Positions 49,061 to 58,386 of a stretch of DNA of 64,000 nucleotides are shown piece by piece. Both the position numbers and the translations under genes were made by a program. Source of the DNA: Undibacterium_A arcticum (GTDB lineage Bacteria > Pseudomonadota > Gammaproteobacteria > Burkholderiales > Burkholderiaceae_D); NCBI RefSeq assembly GCF_042660705.1, contig NZ_JBHSUQ010000001.1; one strand, given 5' to 3'. Position 1 is the stretch's first letter; every line of letters begins with the position of its first letter. The notes under the pieces were generated by a model. It saw only the letters and a list, made by a program, of their open reading frames with translations, ran no database searches and was not told the origin of the DNA.

Positions 49061-49957
49061 ATGTTGACCCACTTGGAGCGACTGGAGGCGGAGAGCATCC
49101 ACATCATGCGCGAGGTAGTGGCGGAGTGTGAAAACCCGGTGATGCTGTACTCGGTCGGCAAGGACAGCGCAGTGATGCTACATCTTGCGATGAAGGCGTT
49201 TAATCCGGCCAAACCACCCTTTGCGCTGCTGCACGTCGACACTACCTGGAAATTCCGCGAGATGATTTCGTTTCGCGACCAGACCACCGAACGACTCGGG
49301 CTCAAATTGCTGGTACACGTGAACCCTGAGGGACTCGAGAAAAACATCAGCCCGTTTACGCACGGCTCGGCAGTACACACCGACATCTGGAAGACCCAGG
49401 GCCTGAAGCAGGCACTCGACCACTACGGCTTCGATGCGGCGTTCGGCGGCGCCCGGCGCGACGAGGAAAAATCGCGCGCGAAAGAACGCATCTTCTCGAT
49501 CCGTTCGGAACAGCATCGCTGGGACCCGAAGCTGCAGCGGCCGGAACTCTGGCGCCTGTACAACGCGCGCAAGCGCAAGGGCGAAAGCCTGCGCGTGTTC
49601 CCGATCTCGAACTGGACCGAGCTGGACATCTGGCAGTACATCTATCTGAACAAGATCCCGATCGTGCCGCTGTATTTCGCCAAGGAGCGCCCGGTGGTGG
49701 AGCGTGATGGGACGTTGATCATGGTCGATGACGAACGCATGCCGCTGCGCGAAGGCGAAGTGCCACAGATGAAGAAGGTGCGCTTCCGCACGCTGGGTTG
49801 CTATCCGCTGACCGGCGCGATCGAGAGTGAAGCCGAGACGCTGACCGACATCATCCAGGAGATGCTGCTGACGAAAACGTCGGAGCGGCAGGGTCGAATG
49901 ATCGACACCGATTCGGTCGGCTCTATGGAAAAAAAGAAACAAGAGGGGTATTTCTGA
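49061..49957 (+). CDS. cysD: Sulfate adenylyltransferase small subunit CysD
   Basis: 298 residues. The PP-loop reads MLYSVGKDSAVMLHLA, followed by LLHVDTTWKFREM; AFGGARRDEEKSRAKERIFS and FPISNWTELDIWQYI complete the CysD signature. With the CysN part of the next gene it forms ATP sulfurylase, making APS from sulfate and ATP. It ends at 49957 where cysNC begins (TGATG), so translation is coupled. No sulfite-reduction genes follow, which points to PAPS supply rather than cysteine synthesis. Confidence 0.97.
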   Translation: MLTHLERLEAESIHIMREVVAECENPVMLYSVGKDSAVMLHLAMKAFNPAKPPFALLHVDTTWKFREMISFRDQTTERLGLKLLVHVNPEGLEKNISPFTHGSAVHTDIWKTQGLKQALDHYGFDAAFGGARRDEEKSRAKERIFSIRSEQHRWDPKLQRPELWRLYNARKRKGESLRVFPISNWTELDIWQYIYLNKIPIVPLYFAKERPVVERDGTLIMVDDERMPLREGEVPQMKKVRFRTLGCYPLTGAIESEAETLTDIIQEMLLTKTSERQGRMIDTDSVGSMEKKKQEGYF

Positions 49958-51864
49958 TGGCACACGTATCCAACCTGATTGCCGAGGACATCGAGCAATA
50001 TCTGGAAGCGCACCAGTACAAGGGGCTGCTGCGCTTCATCACCTGCGGCAGCGTCGATGACGGCAAGAGCACGCTGATCGGACGGCTGCTGTATGAATCG
50101 AAGATGCTGTTCGAGGACCAGCTCAGCCAGCTCGAGGAAGATTCGAAGAAAGTCGGCACGCAAGGCGGCGACCTGGACTTCGCGCTGCTGGTCGACGGGC
50201 TGGCCGCCGAGCGCGAACAGGGCATTACGATCGACGTGGCTTACCGCTTCTTCTCGACCGACAAGCGCAAGTTCATCGTGGCCGACACGCCGGGGCACGA
50301 ACAATACACGCGCAATATGGTGACCGGCGCGTCGACCGCCGATGTGGCGATCATCCTGATAGATGCACGCAAGGGCGTGCTGACGCAGACCCGGCGCCAC
50401 AGCTATCTGGTGTCGCTGATCGGCATCCGCCACGTCGTGGTGGCGATCAACAAGCTCGATATGGTCGACTACTCACAACACGTGTTCGACCGGATCGAGG
50501 CCGAATACCGCGATTTCGCCAAGCAGATCGGTCTTGAGAATATCGTTTGCATACCGATGTCAGCACTGCGCGGCGACAACATCACCGAGCCGAGCGCCAA
50601 TACCCCGTGGTACCAGGGGCCGGTCCTGATGGATTACCTGGAGACCGTGCCGCTGGCAGATGATGCCGAGAGCCACCGGCCGTTCCGGCTGCCGGTGCAG
50701 TGGGTCAACCGGCCGCACCTGAACTTCCGCGGCTACGCGGGCAACATCGTCGCCGGCGGCATTCGCGTTGGCGAGCGGATTCGCGTGCTGCCCTCCGGCA
50801 AGGAAAGCCGTGTGGCGAGCATCGTGACTGCCGACGGCCTGCGCGACGCAGCAGTTTGCGGACAGTCGGTGACCCTGACGCTGGAAGATGAAATCGACAT
50901 CAGCCGCGGCGACGTGATCGCCCGCGCGGATGCGCCACCGGCAGTAGCCGATCAGTTCGAGACCACCATCGTCTGGATGAGCGAGGAGCCGATGCTGCCC
51001 GGGCGGCCGTACCTGTTGAAAATCGGCACCCGCACGGTCGGCGTCACCAGTGCCGCTCCGAAGTACAAGATCAACGTCAACACGCTGGAACACCTGGCGG
51101 CCAAGACGCTCGAACTCAACGAGATCGGCGTGTGCAACCTGAGCCTGGACCAGTCGATCGCATTCGATCCCTATACCGAGAACCGCGACACCGGCGGCTT
51201 CATCGTGATCGACCGGGTGACCAACAACACCGTCGGCGCGGGACTGCTGCACTTCGCGCTGCGGCGCTCGCAAAACGTCCACTGGCAAGCGGTCGATGTG
51301 AACCGGCAGGCGCATGCGGCGCTCAAAAGCCAGCAGCCACGCATCCTCTGGTTCACCGGCTTGTCCGGGGCGGGCAAATCGACGGTCGCGAACCTGGTGG
51401 AGAAGAAGCTGCACGCGCTGGGCCGCCACACCTATCTGCTGGACGGCGACAACGTGCGGCACGGGCTGAACAAGGACCTCGGCTTTTCCGAGGCGGACCG
51501 GGTCGAGAACATCCGGCGAGTGGCGGAGGTAGCGAGGCTGATGCTGGACGCCGGCCTGATCACGCTGGTGTCGTTCATCTCGCCGTTCCGCGCCGAGCGG
51601 CGCATGGCGCGCGAACTGGTCGGCCCCGGCGAGTTCATCGAGGTGTTCATCGACACCCCGATCAGCGTCGCCGAACAGCGCGATCCGAAGGGCTTATACC
51701 AGAAGGCGCGGCGCGGTGAGCTGAAGAACTTCACCGGCATCGACTCGCCCTATGAGCCGCCGGAAAGCCCAGAAATCCGCATCGATACGACCTCGCAGTC
51801 GCCTGAGCAGGCTGCCGATTTCATCGTTGCCCGCCTGTTGGCCAATGGCATCCTGGTTGATTGA
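49957..51864 (+). CDS. cysNC: Bifunctional sulfate adenylyltransferase subunit 1/APS kinase CysNC
   Basis: 635 residues. The EF-Tu-like GTPase half has CGSVDDGKSTLIGRLLYESK, ADTPGHEQYTRNM and NKLDMVD. From about residue 465 the APS kinase half shows WFTGLSGAGKSTVANLVEKK, DGDNVRHGLNKDLGFS and ESPEIRIDTT. The fusion makes PAPS directly from sulfate. The neighbouring motif shared with the sulfotransferase operon fits provision of PAPS for sulfonation. Confidence 0.96.
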   Translation: MAHVSNLIAEDIEQYLEAHQYKGLLRFITCGSVDDGKSTLIGRLLYESKMLFEDQLSQLEEDSKKVGTQGGDLDFALLVDGLAAEREQGITIDVAYRFFSTDKRKFIVADTPGHEQYTRNMVTGASTADVAIILIDARKGVLTQTRRHSYLVSLIGIRHVVVAINKLDMVDYSQHVFDRIEAEYRDFAKQIGLENIVCIPMSALRGDNITEPSANTPWYQGPVLMDYLETVPLADDAESHRPFRLPVQWVNRPHLNFRGYAGNIVAGGIRVGERIRVLPSGKESRVASIVTADGLRDAAVCGQSVTLTLEDEIDISRGDVIARADAPPAVADQFETTIVWMSEEPMLPGRPYLLKIGTRTVGVTSAAPKYKINVNTLEHLAAKTLELNEIGVCNLSLDQSIAFDPYTENRDTGGFIVIDRVTNNTVGAGLLHFALRRSQNVHWQAVDVNRQAHAALKSQQPRILWFTGLSGAGKSTVANLVEKKLHALGRHTYLLDGDNVRHGLNKDLGFSEADRVENIRRVAEVARLMLDAGLITLVSFISPFRAERRMARELVGPGEFIEVFIDTPISVAEQRDPKGLYQKARRGELKNFTGIDSPYEPPESPEIRIDTTSQSPEQAADFIVARLLANGILVD

Positions 51865-51878
51865 TCCGACGATGCACA

Positions 51879-51917
51879 GACGCGGGTCCGTACGTATATT
51901 ACTTACGCGCCCGCGTC
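51879..51917. terminator. Possible weak terminator after cysNC
   Basis: GACGCGGG and CCCGCGTC arms, 8 bp, with a 23-nt loop, 14 nt after the cysNC stop. There is no T-run. Confidence 0.3.
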
Positions 51918-51922
51918 GTCTA

Positions 51923-52042
51923 GGCCGCAAGCCCCTAGGGTTTAGCCGGCAAGGTCCGCAGGTCGAGCTGGCTGGACGAGATCAATACCGAACACCAGGT
52001 TTTCTGGGCTGCCGCCGCATGGCGGTCGGCCTCGCCAAGCGC
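51923..52042 (-). pseudogene. 3'-end fragment of an XRE regulator gene (duplicate of 55653-55772)
   Basis: About 120 bp match the end of the XRE gene at 55645 with a constant 3730-bp offset. The frame reads QKTWCSVLISSSQLDLRTLP and then stops early at TAG. It is bounded by unrelated DNA and is a duplication scar. Confidence 0.85.
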
Positions 52043-52092
52043 CGACCAAGCGCTGAGTTGCTGGCTTGCGCCGCCTCTCGTGATCGCCCCGA

Positions 52093-53534
52093 TTACTGCT
52101 GCACCAGCGCCTGATCCGGCGCCCAGACCTGGTTGAAGAAAGGGCTGTGCTTGGCCAGTTCTGCGTAGCGGGTGGGATTCAGCGTGCATTCAGGGCACCA
52201 GTGGCCGCCCATCAGCACCAGGTTGGGACTGGCCTTAAACTGATGGCCGCAGCTGCACCGCCACGGCTGGGGCGTAACCCAGTCGCCCCGGGCGATGTCG
52301 CTGGCGACGCACTGGCCGCCGCGGTAGCCGGCGGCATTGCGCAAGTCTTCCAGGCTCAGCGCGCTGCGCGGCTTGCTTTCATCGTAGCCATGGTTGAGCC
52401 GTTGCGGCGTGGCGGACGGGCGTTCGAACTTGAAACCTTCCCAGCCAGCGTTTTTTTCCCGCGCCGCGCGGGAGCCGAAGAAGGCTGCGATCCGGTCGCC
52501 CTCGTTGTGGGCGAACCAGTGCAGCGGACCGCCATTGCCGGCTGCCAACGCAGCGATCCTCTTCTTGACCGCACTCGGGAACAATCCGCCGAGCTTGATG
52601 TAAAACGGCACGCTGTCGGCCATCTGGCGCGCAAAATCGTCGATCGATTCGCTGCGGAACGGCACCAGTTGTTGCAGCCGGTCGGAGTCTTCATACCACT
52701 GGCCGTGGAAATTGCGCAGTGCAAACCAGCTGGGATCAAAAACCCGGCGGAAATCCTTGAGGCCGATCGCACCGAACAGCTTGCCCATGAATTCGTGGTT
52801 GACCACGCGGCAGCGTTCGCCGCCGCCGATGTTGTAGATGCGACCCCAGAACTCGTCCGGCACCGCCTCCTCGCAGACATTGGCCAGCAGCCGGCCCGAA
52901 TCGCGCACGGTGACCCATTCGAGCACCCCGTTGAGCGGGTTATGGAACAGGATCGGATCGAAAATGCGCCACAGGTTGACGTGCGCGATGCCGGTCTGGC
53001 GCAGCGATACCCAGTGCTTGAGGCCGGAATCGACGACGATGCTCTCGGCAACGGCCTTGGTGACCGCGTAATTGTCGAACATGCTGATTTGATCGGGTCC
53101 CCGACTCGGCCCCAGTGGATCGGGGCCATCCGGTTGCCGGTTTGCGCGACGGTGCCGATATAGGCCAGCTTCACCCGCTCCGGGTCGGGCTGCGCTTTGA
53201 TCGCCTGCACAATGTTGCGGATCGAACCGATGTTCACCTTGCTGGTGAGCTCCGGGTGATGGTCGGCCAACGGCGACACCATGCCACCCACATGCAGCAC
53301 ATAGTCGGCGCCGTTTACGCCTTGCAACACGTCTTCGTACTTGGTCAGGTCGCCCCATATCACGCGCACCTCACCCCGTTTTTCGAACGGGGCCATGATT
53401 TTCTTGTCCTTTGCGCCGGGCAGGACCAGTGCGGTGACATTGAATCGGTCGCGCCGTTGTAGGAAAAACTCCAGAGCGGCCTGCCCCATGTTGCCGGAAG
53501 CCCCGGTCAAAAAGACGGTTTTCTTATTGTTCAT
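52093..53534 (-). CDS. Extended SDR (NAD-dependent epimerase/dehydratase type) with C-terminal Cys-rich module (frameshift)
   Basis: About 480 residues after one A is restored at 53088-53090. VFLTGASGNMGQAALEFFL is the Rossmann start, with NIGSIRNIVQAI and the catalytic DNYAVTKAVAES (Tyr-x-x-x-Lys). The C-terminal 60 residues contain WRCSCGHQFK and GGHWCPEC, a likely zinc ribbon, which is unusual in this family. Extended SDRs include 3-beta-HSD/sterol dehydrogenases and sugar epimerases; the context favours the former. It lies between two copies of an XRE gene end. Confidence 0.83.
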
Positions 53535-53740
53535 CTGATGTCAAAAGAAATGGATCGGAGGGCCGGGGGCGACCATCTGCCACCGCAATTGGTTCAAAGA
53601 AACAATTCTGTTTATTGAATTCTACTGTCGCGGTTCACGGCAGCAAATCGTCCACTTGCAGTAGGCGTTGTTGCACGGCTATCCAGAAAGACGAGTTGAC
53701 CTCTGTACTCGAAACCATGCCTGCTGATTGAACTTGTGGG

Positions 53741-53787
53741 GTGCTCCGATAATGCCGGTAACCAACCGGCAACTCCCAACGGAGCAC
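53741..53787. other. Nested double hairpin
   Basis: Outer arms GTGCTCCG/CGGAGCAC enclose inner arms TGCCGGT/ACCGGCA. It lies just downstream of DUF1329 copy 2. It has no T-run and could be a remnant of a mobile element end or a transcript-stabilising structure. The rest of 53535-53815 holds no gene I recognise. Confidence 0.45.
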
Positions 53788-53815
53788 TCGTTTAGAGATT
53801 AACGTGGCGTTGTGC

Positions 53816-55183
53816 TTACAGGCCCGTGCGGCGTGCTGCATCCGCGGTGCAATCATCGAAGCCCATGACGCCGGTATTGAGCGAAACACCTTTCGGCTGC
53901 TCGTTGACCAAGCGATCCGCCATGTATGCACCGGAAACTAGGTCATGGTAGATAGCGACGCCAGCTTGAAATGCTTCCATCTCATACGCGTAAAAGTAAT
54001 TGACCATCCCGACACGCCATAGTTGACCACGAGCATCATAATTGTCAGATATGACCGGGTGCCAGGTGTCCTCATCGAGGTACATGACCCGCTTTGCGTA
54101 CAGGTGGCGATAGCCCTCCTTCAGCGCACCCTCCAGCACCCAGACGCGATGCAGCTCGTAGCGCATGTAGGCAGGGTTGACATGGCCCCGCTTGAGTAAC
54201 TCGCTATACTTCACTTTCGGGTCATTGAGCCGATAGGCGTTGTATGGAATATAAGCCTCCTTCTTGCCGACGATCTTCCAGTTGTAGCGCTCAGGCGATC
54301 CGTTGAATAACCGATCGTCGTCCACGGTACGAAACCCGCCAGGCCCCTGCGGCATATCGAAACCGAACTCGGGCATTTGCCGCACGCGACGCGTCCCGGG
54401 GTTGTATTGCCAGGCTTGCCTTGACTTGGCGTAATTATAAAATTCGTGGCCGACGATGATCTCGCCTTTGTTTCGCTCCGGTTTTAATGTCTGGACGTTG
54501 AAGCAGGATGCTATGCCGTCAGTCTTGCCACGTTGCTTCGGATCGCTGGCAGGCGAAAACTGCTTATACGAAACTCGTCCCCATGCAGTGTCGCCATTCG
54601 GATATACGACCGCTTGGTCGAAGATCGCGAGTTCCTTCCAGGCCCGATATGGCCAAAGGGCGTTTCTCAACATCTCAAGACCATTTTCGGGGAGAGGAAA
54701 AGCGATAGCGCCATTCACCGCGTCGACGCCTTTTCCTTCATCCGTCAACACCGCACTTAATGCATTCTGCTTCGCTGTGACGCACATCCAGTCGGGATAG
54801 CGGAAGTCGCGATGGCTCGGATAAACCGGAATTTGGAAGGTCGTTGGATATTTATCGAGAAGCGCTTTCTGCCCCTCGGTGAGCCGGTTGACGTACTGCG
54901 CCATGTTCTTCGCGGTGATGACGAACAGAGGCTTCTCGCTTGCGTAAGGGTCAGGATGGTAATCCCCCGGGTGAAAATTGATGCCCGGCGGGATACCCAG
55001 CCACTTCCCTGACCAAGGCGGAATGCTCCCGTCCTGGTTGCCACTCTTCTCAGCTCCCACGCAAGTAAGACTCTTGCCGAGTTTTTCTGCTTCTTGGGCC
55101 GATACTTTGGCCAAGGCTTCTTGTCCGGCCAGACTGACCATCAGCAAGGACGTGCAACCTACATAAACAGTCTTGAATTTCAC
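53816..55183 (-). CDS. DUF1329 domain protein, copy 2 (intact)
   Basis: 455 residues with a signal peptide ending in QEALA. It has GKSLTCVGAEKSGNQDGSIP, FQIPVYPSHRDFRYPDW, VYPNGDTAWGRVSY, DMPQGPGGFRTVDDDRLFNG and YDARGQLWRVGMVNYFYAYE. It is close to copy 1 (40866) and more distant from copy 3 (59472). It is exported and probably acts in the periplasm or at the outer membrane. The family is often next to DUF1302 and RND genes in degraders of hydrophobic compounds; neither is present here. No function is proven. Confidence 0.9.
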   Translation of the reverse strand: MKFKTVYVGCTSLLMVSLAGQEALAKVSAQEAEKLGKSLTCVGAEKSGNQDGSIPPWSGKWLGIPPGINFHPGDYHPDPYASEKPLFVITAKNMAQYVNRLTEGQKALLDKYPTTFQIPVYPSHRDFRYPDWMCVTAKQNALSAVLTDEGKGVDAVNGAIAFPLPENGLEMLRNALWPYRAWKELAIFDQAVVYPNGDTAWGRVSYKQFSPASDPKQRGKTDGIASCFNVQTLKPERNKGEIIVGHEFYNYAKSRQAWQYNPGTRRVRQMPEFGFDMPQGPGGFRTVDDDRLFNGSPERYNWKIVGKKEAYIPYNAYRLNDPKVKYSELLKRGHVNPAYMRYELHRVWVLEGALKEGYRHLYAKRVMYLDEDTWHPVISDNYDARGQLWRVGMVNYFYAYEMEAFQAGVAIYHDLVSGAYMADRLVNEQPKGVSLNTGVMGFDDCTADAARRTGL

Positions 55184-55329
55184 GATTTTGTCTCCTCATT
55201 TCAATGCTTGGAACCGGCTTGAGATCGATGCCCACTTGGTGCCACGCCGGTCGTTCAATTTTTTATAATGTCTACTATAACTAACGACTCAATTACGGGA
55301 GTCAGCCGGTAAATCGCAACCGGTCCGGG

Positions 55330-55632
55330 TTACAAAGGTCTGAGGCTAGAAGCAGAAAGCTCGGTCACCGGCATACTGTCAGGCATGCCACCGATAACGA
55401 CCGCACATTTTGAGAAGGCGTTAAAAGTTGCAATGGCGAGAGACCAGTGAACCAGCTGATCTGAACGCAGATGCGCCTTTAGCCGTGCTCGGAATGCATC
55501 GGTCATATGGCCAGGCTGATTCAGGTAGATATGGGTGTATTCAAGCACCAATTTTTCTTCTTCCGACAGCGTGCTCCCCGAGCTCGCAATAAGACCGCCA
55601 TCTTGATGGCGGATTCCTCTTCCGGTTATGTG
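55330..55632 (-). pseudogene. 5'-truncated carboxymuconolactone-decarboxylase-like gene
   Basis: An open frame of about 100 codons without a good start; it reads TLSEEEKLVLEYTHIYLNQ and then HLRSDQLVHWSLAIATFNAF. This resembles the C-terminal half of CMD/AhpD-fold proteins (residues after the Cys motif). The N-terminal part is missing where the XRE gene end abuts. Identification is tentative. Confidence 0.4.
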
Positions 55633-55644
55633 GGTTAAAACAAT

Positions 55645-56411
55645 TCAGCGTCCGGCCGCAAGCCCCTTGGGTTTAGCCGGCAAGGTCCGCAGGTCAAGCT
55701 GGCTGGACGAGATCAATACCGAATACCAGGTTTTCTGGGCTGCCGACGCATGGCGGTCGGCCTCGCCGAGCAGGCGAATATTGCGCTGAAAATCGCGAAT
55801 CATGTCTTCCAGGCGCGTCAGTGAAGACTCGGACAACTTGACCAGCTCGGCACCCCACGGGGCCCCGGGCTGCCAGGCGCCGAGCGCGTCGGCCTTGATC
55901 CACTGCGCTAACTGGGTGCGCATCGGCCCATCCTTGCGCCACTCGATATCGCGCACCGTCAGCAAGCGCATCTCATTTCCCGGCAGCAAGTCGATCAGGC
56001 GCAGCTTATCGAGCCGGGTCAGATAATCGACCAAAGCCGCCGGCTCCAGCCCCTGCTCGCTCCATAGTTCGTCCGGCGACCAGCCGCGCAGGATGATCGT
56101 GAGCACGAACGCCAGGTTCTTATCTTGCGCCAGCGCCTGCTCTTGCTCAACGCTGAGTTGGCGCAGACGTGCGTCGGCGTCATGCGCGGTGAATTCGATC
56201 AGTTCGATCAGGCTGACATCGGCAAAGGTGCACAGGTCTTCGAGCCGCTCGACGGTGATGCCCTGGCCCGCGAACCAGCGCTTGATGGTCGGCTCGCTGA
56301 CCGCTAGCGTCTGCGCGATTTCGCGGTAACCGATGCCGCGCGCGCGCAACAAACGCTTGAGCGAGGCCACCAGCAGCGGCAGTTGGCGGTCATTTTTTTT
56401 TGTCGTCCCAT
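55645..56411 (-). CDS. XRE-type HTH transcriptional regulator (probable frameshift at A-tract)
   Basis: About 256 residues starting MGRQKK at 56411 if a tenth A is present in the nine-A tract (T at 56393-56401). Without it the HTH frame has no good start. The HTH is YREIAQTLAVSEPTIKRWFA. The remaining 180 residues have no named domain; ELWSEQGLEPAALVDYLTRL and LLTVRDIEW are visible. It is divergent from the aminoacylase-like gene across a shared palindrome, and probably regulates it and itself. Confidence 0.8.
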
Positions 56412-56485
56412 GTTTTTTGCCGGAAGCACGGCACCGTGAATGACTGATACCGACTGGCGCCAAATGTGCGCATTTGATCAGAACG

Positions 56486-56502
56486 GGATCATTATATGAT
56501 CC
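56486..56502. promoter_or_regulatory. Palindromic operator candidate between XRE regulator and amidohydrolase
   Basis: GGATCATTATATGATCC, 7-bp arms around TAT, 78 nt before the amidohydrolase start and 75 nt before the XRE start. It is the likely binding site of the XRE protein. The T-run after it resembles a terminator, but its position between divergent genes argues for an operator. Confidence 0.6.
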
Positions 56503-56579
56503 TTTTTTGAAAATTCCCCGACAAAAAGAAGCTCGCCCTAAGATCGCCACGTACCACTAACGATAAAGGAGAAAGACGT

Positions 56580-58298
56580 ATGGCAGATCTATTGATTCGA
56601 GGCGGCACGGTAGTGGATGGCACCGGGGCGGCGGGATTTCGCGCCGATGTGCGCGTGCAGGGCGACACGATTTCCGAGGTCGGCCCCAACCTGCAGCCGC
56701 GCGGCGAACGCATCGTCGACGCCGACGGCTGTTATGTCACGCCCGGCTTCATCGAAGCTCACACCCATTACGACGGCACGATGTGGTGGCAACCGGACCT
56801 CGATCCGCTGCCCGGCTATGGCGTGACGACGACCATCATGGGCAACTGCGGCTTCTCGGTCGCGCCGGTGTCGTCGGACCCGGAAGCCCGGCGCGAGATG
56901 GTGAAGATCTTTTCGTTCTTCGAAGACATCCCGAGCGGGCCGTTCGAGAAAGAAGTCGCGTGGGACTGGAAAACCTGGTCCGAATACAAGCAATCGCTGA
57001 CCAGCAAGGTTCAGGCCTCGGCCAATGTCGCCACCTTCGTCGGCCATATCGCGTTGCGCCTGACCGTAATGGGGATGGCCGCCTGGGAACGCGCGGCGAC
57101 CCCGCAAGAAATCGCATCGATGGCGACTCATCTGGAAGACGCTGTGTCGTCCGGGGCGCTCGGCCTGTCGTCCAATCTGCACGACCATGACGGCAATGAC
57201 CGGCCAGTCCCGACGATGCTGGCCGACGATGCCGAATTCAGCGCGCTGATCGCGGTGCTGGCGCGCCATCCGGGCACGCTGATGCAAGTAATCGTCGACA
57301 CCTTCATGCGCAAGACCGGCCCGGCAGCGACCGAGCGCATCGCGCGCCTGTGCGAAGGACACGCGGTGCGCGTGCAGTGGGCCGGGGTGCCGACGCTGGA
57401 ATTCCAGAAGGATATCCAGGGCCCGATGCTGGAGCAGCACGAGCGCTTCAAGCGCAACGGGCGCGATTTCTGGACCGCGTTCACCCACGTGTCGCCGACC
57501 TACACGCTGAGCGTGAACCGTTCGCTGTTCTTTGCGCAAACCAACGATTATGTCTGGCACGAAGTGGTGCTGGCGCCGACCGAAGCCGACAAACTGGCGC
57601 TGCTGCGCGATCCCGCATGGCGCGCGCGTGCCCGCCATTCGTGGGATCACGACGCCTGGCGCCATTCGCAGCTGGCGCACCCGGAACAGTTGCTGCTGCT
57701 CAATTCCGACAATGGGGTCGGGCCGGTCAATCTCAGCGTGGCTGCGTATGCTGAACAACTCGGCGTGCATGCTTCGGATGCGATGGCCGAGTGGCTGATC
57801 AACAATGGCCTGCAATCGACCGTGCATCTGGCGCCGTTCGCGATGGATGAAGAAATGGTGGTGCGCCTGCTGAAGGACCCGTACACGGTCGGCAACGTCA
57901 GCGACGCCGGCGCCCACGGCCAGATGTTGTGCGGCGGCGGCGAAAACATGCTGTTGTTCACCCATTACGTGCAAAAAACCGGCGCGCTGACAGTCGAAGA
58001 AGCGGTGCACGTGCAAACCGGCAAGCTGGCCAAGCACTTCAACCTGGGCGACCGCGGCGTGCTCAAGGTCGGCAAGCGGGCCGATATCACCGTGTTCCAC
58101 CTCGATGAAATCCGGCATCGCGAAATGAAGAAGGTGTTCGACGTGCCGGATGGCGACGGCGGCCATATCTGGCGCTGGACCCGCGACCCGGCCCCGGTGC
58201 GCCTGACGCTGGTCAACGGCATCCCGACCTTCGACGGCGCCAAGTTTACCGGCGCGTTCCCGGGCCAGTTGATCGGCCCGGTGTTAGAGACCGCATGA
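56580..58298 (+). CDS. N-acyl-D-amino-acid deacylase family amidohydrolase
   Basis: 572 residues; ATG with AAAGGAG upstream. The metal sites are FIEAHTHYDGTMWW (around 65), IMGNCGFSVAP (Cys ligand, around 95) and NVSDAGAHGQMLCGGGENML (Asp, around 445). The C-terminal GKRADITVFHLDEI is the usual amidohydrolase end. Homologues hydrolyse N-acyl-D-amino acids, but the family is broad and some members act on other amides or lactams. Followed 88 nt later by the Rieske gene, in the same direction. Confidence 0.88.
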   Translation: MADLLIRGGTVVDGTGAAGFRADVRVQGDTISEVGPNLQPRGERIVDADGCYVTPGFIEAHTHYDGTMWWQPDLDPLPGYGVTTTIMGNCGFSVAPVSSDPEARREMVKIFSFFEDIPSGPFEKEVAWDWKTWSEYKQSLTSKVQASANVATFVGHIALRLTVMGMAAWERAATPQEIASMATHLEDAVSSGALGLSSNLHDHDGNDRPVPTMLADDAEFSALIAVLARHPGTLMQVIVDTFMRKTGPAATERIARLCEGHAVRVQWAGVPTLEFQKDIQGPMLEQHERFKRNGRDFWTAFTHVSPTYTLSVNRSLFFAQTNDYVWHEVVLAPTEADKLALLRDPAWRARARHSWDHDAWRHSQLAHPEQLLLLNSDNGVGPVNLSVAAYAEQLGVHASDAMAEWLINNGLQSTVHLAPFAMDEEMVVRLLKDPYTVGNVSDAGAHGQMLCGGGENMLLFTHYVQKTGALTVEEAVHVQTGKLAKHFNLGDRGVLKVGKRADITVFHLDEIRHREMKKVFDVPDGDGGHIWRWTRDPAPVRLTLVNGIPTFDGAKFTGAFPGQLIGPVLETA

Positions 58299-58320
58299 TC
58301 AGCGAGCGCTGAATGCTGGC

Positions 58321-58346
58321 GCGGGGGAGCCGCAGCGCTCCCCCGC
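58321..58346. other. GC-rich hairpin between amidohydrolase and Rieske genes
   Basis: GCGGGGGAGC and GCTCCCCCGC, 10-bp perfect arms with a 6-nt loop and no T-run. It may attenuate transcription or protect the mRNA end. Confidence 0.5.
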
Positions 58347-58386
58347 AGCGCCCCCCCTCATCAACCTACGAACCAGGAACCCCATC

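Noticed and set aside
49061..51864. cysD-cysNC as part of cysteine biosynthesis
   Set aside because: No cysI, cysJ, cysH or cysG nearby, and the promoter motif is shared with the sulfotransferase locus; PAPS supply is the better reading, though not proven.
56486..56510. Rho-independent terminator (palindrome followed by T-run)
   Set aside because: It lies between divergent starts with no transcript to end there, so an operator is more sensible.
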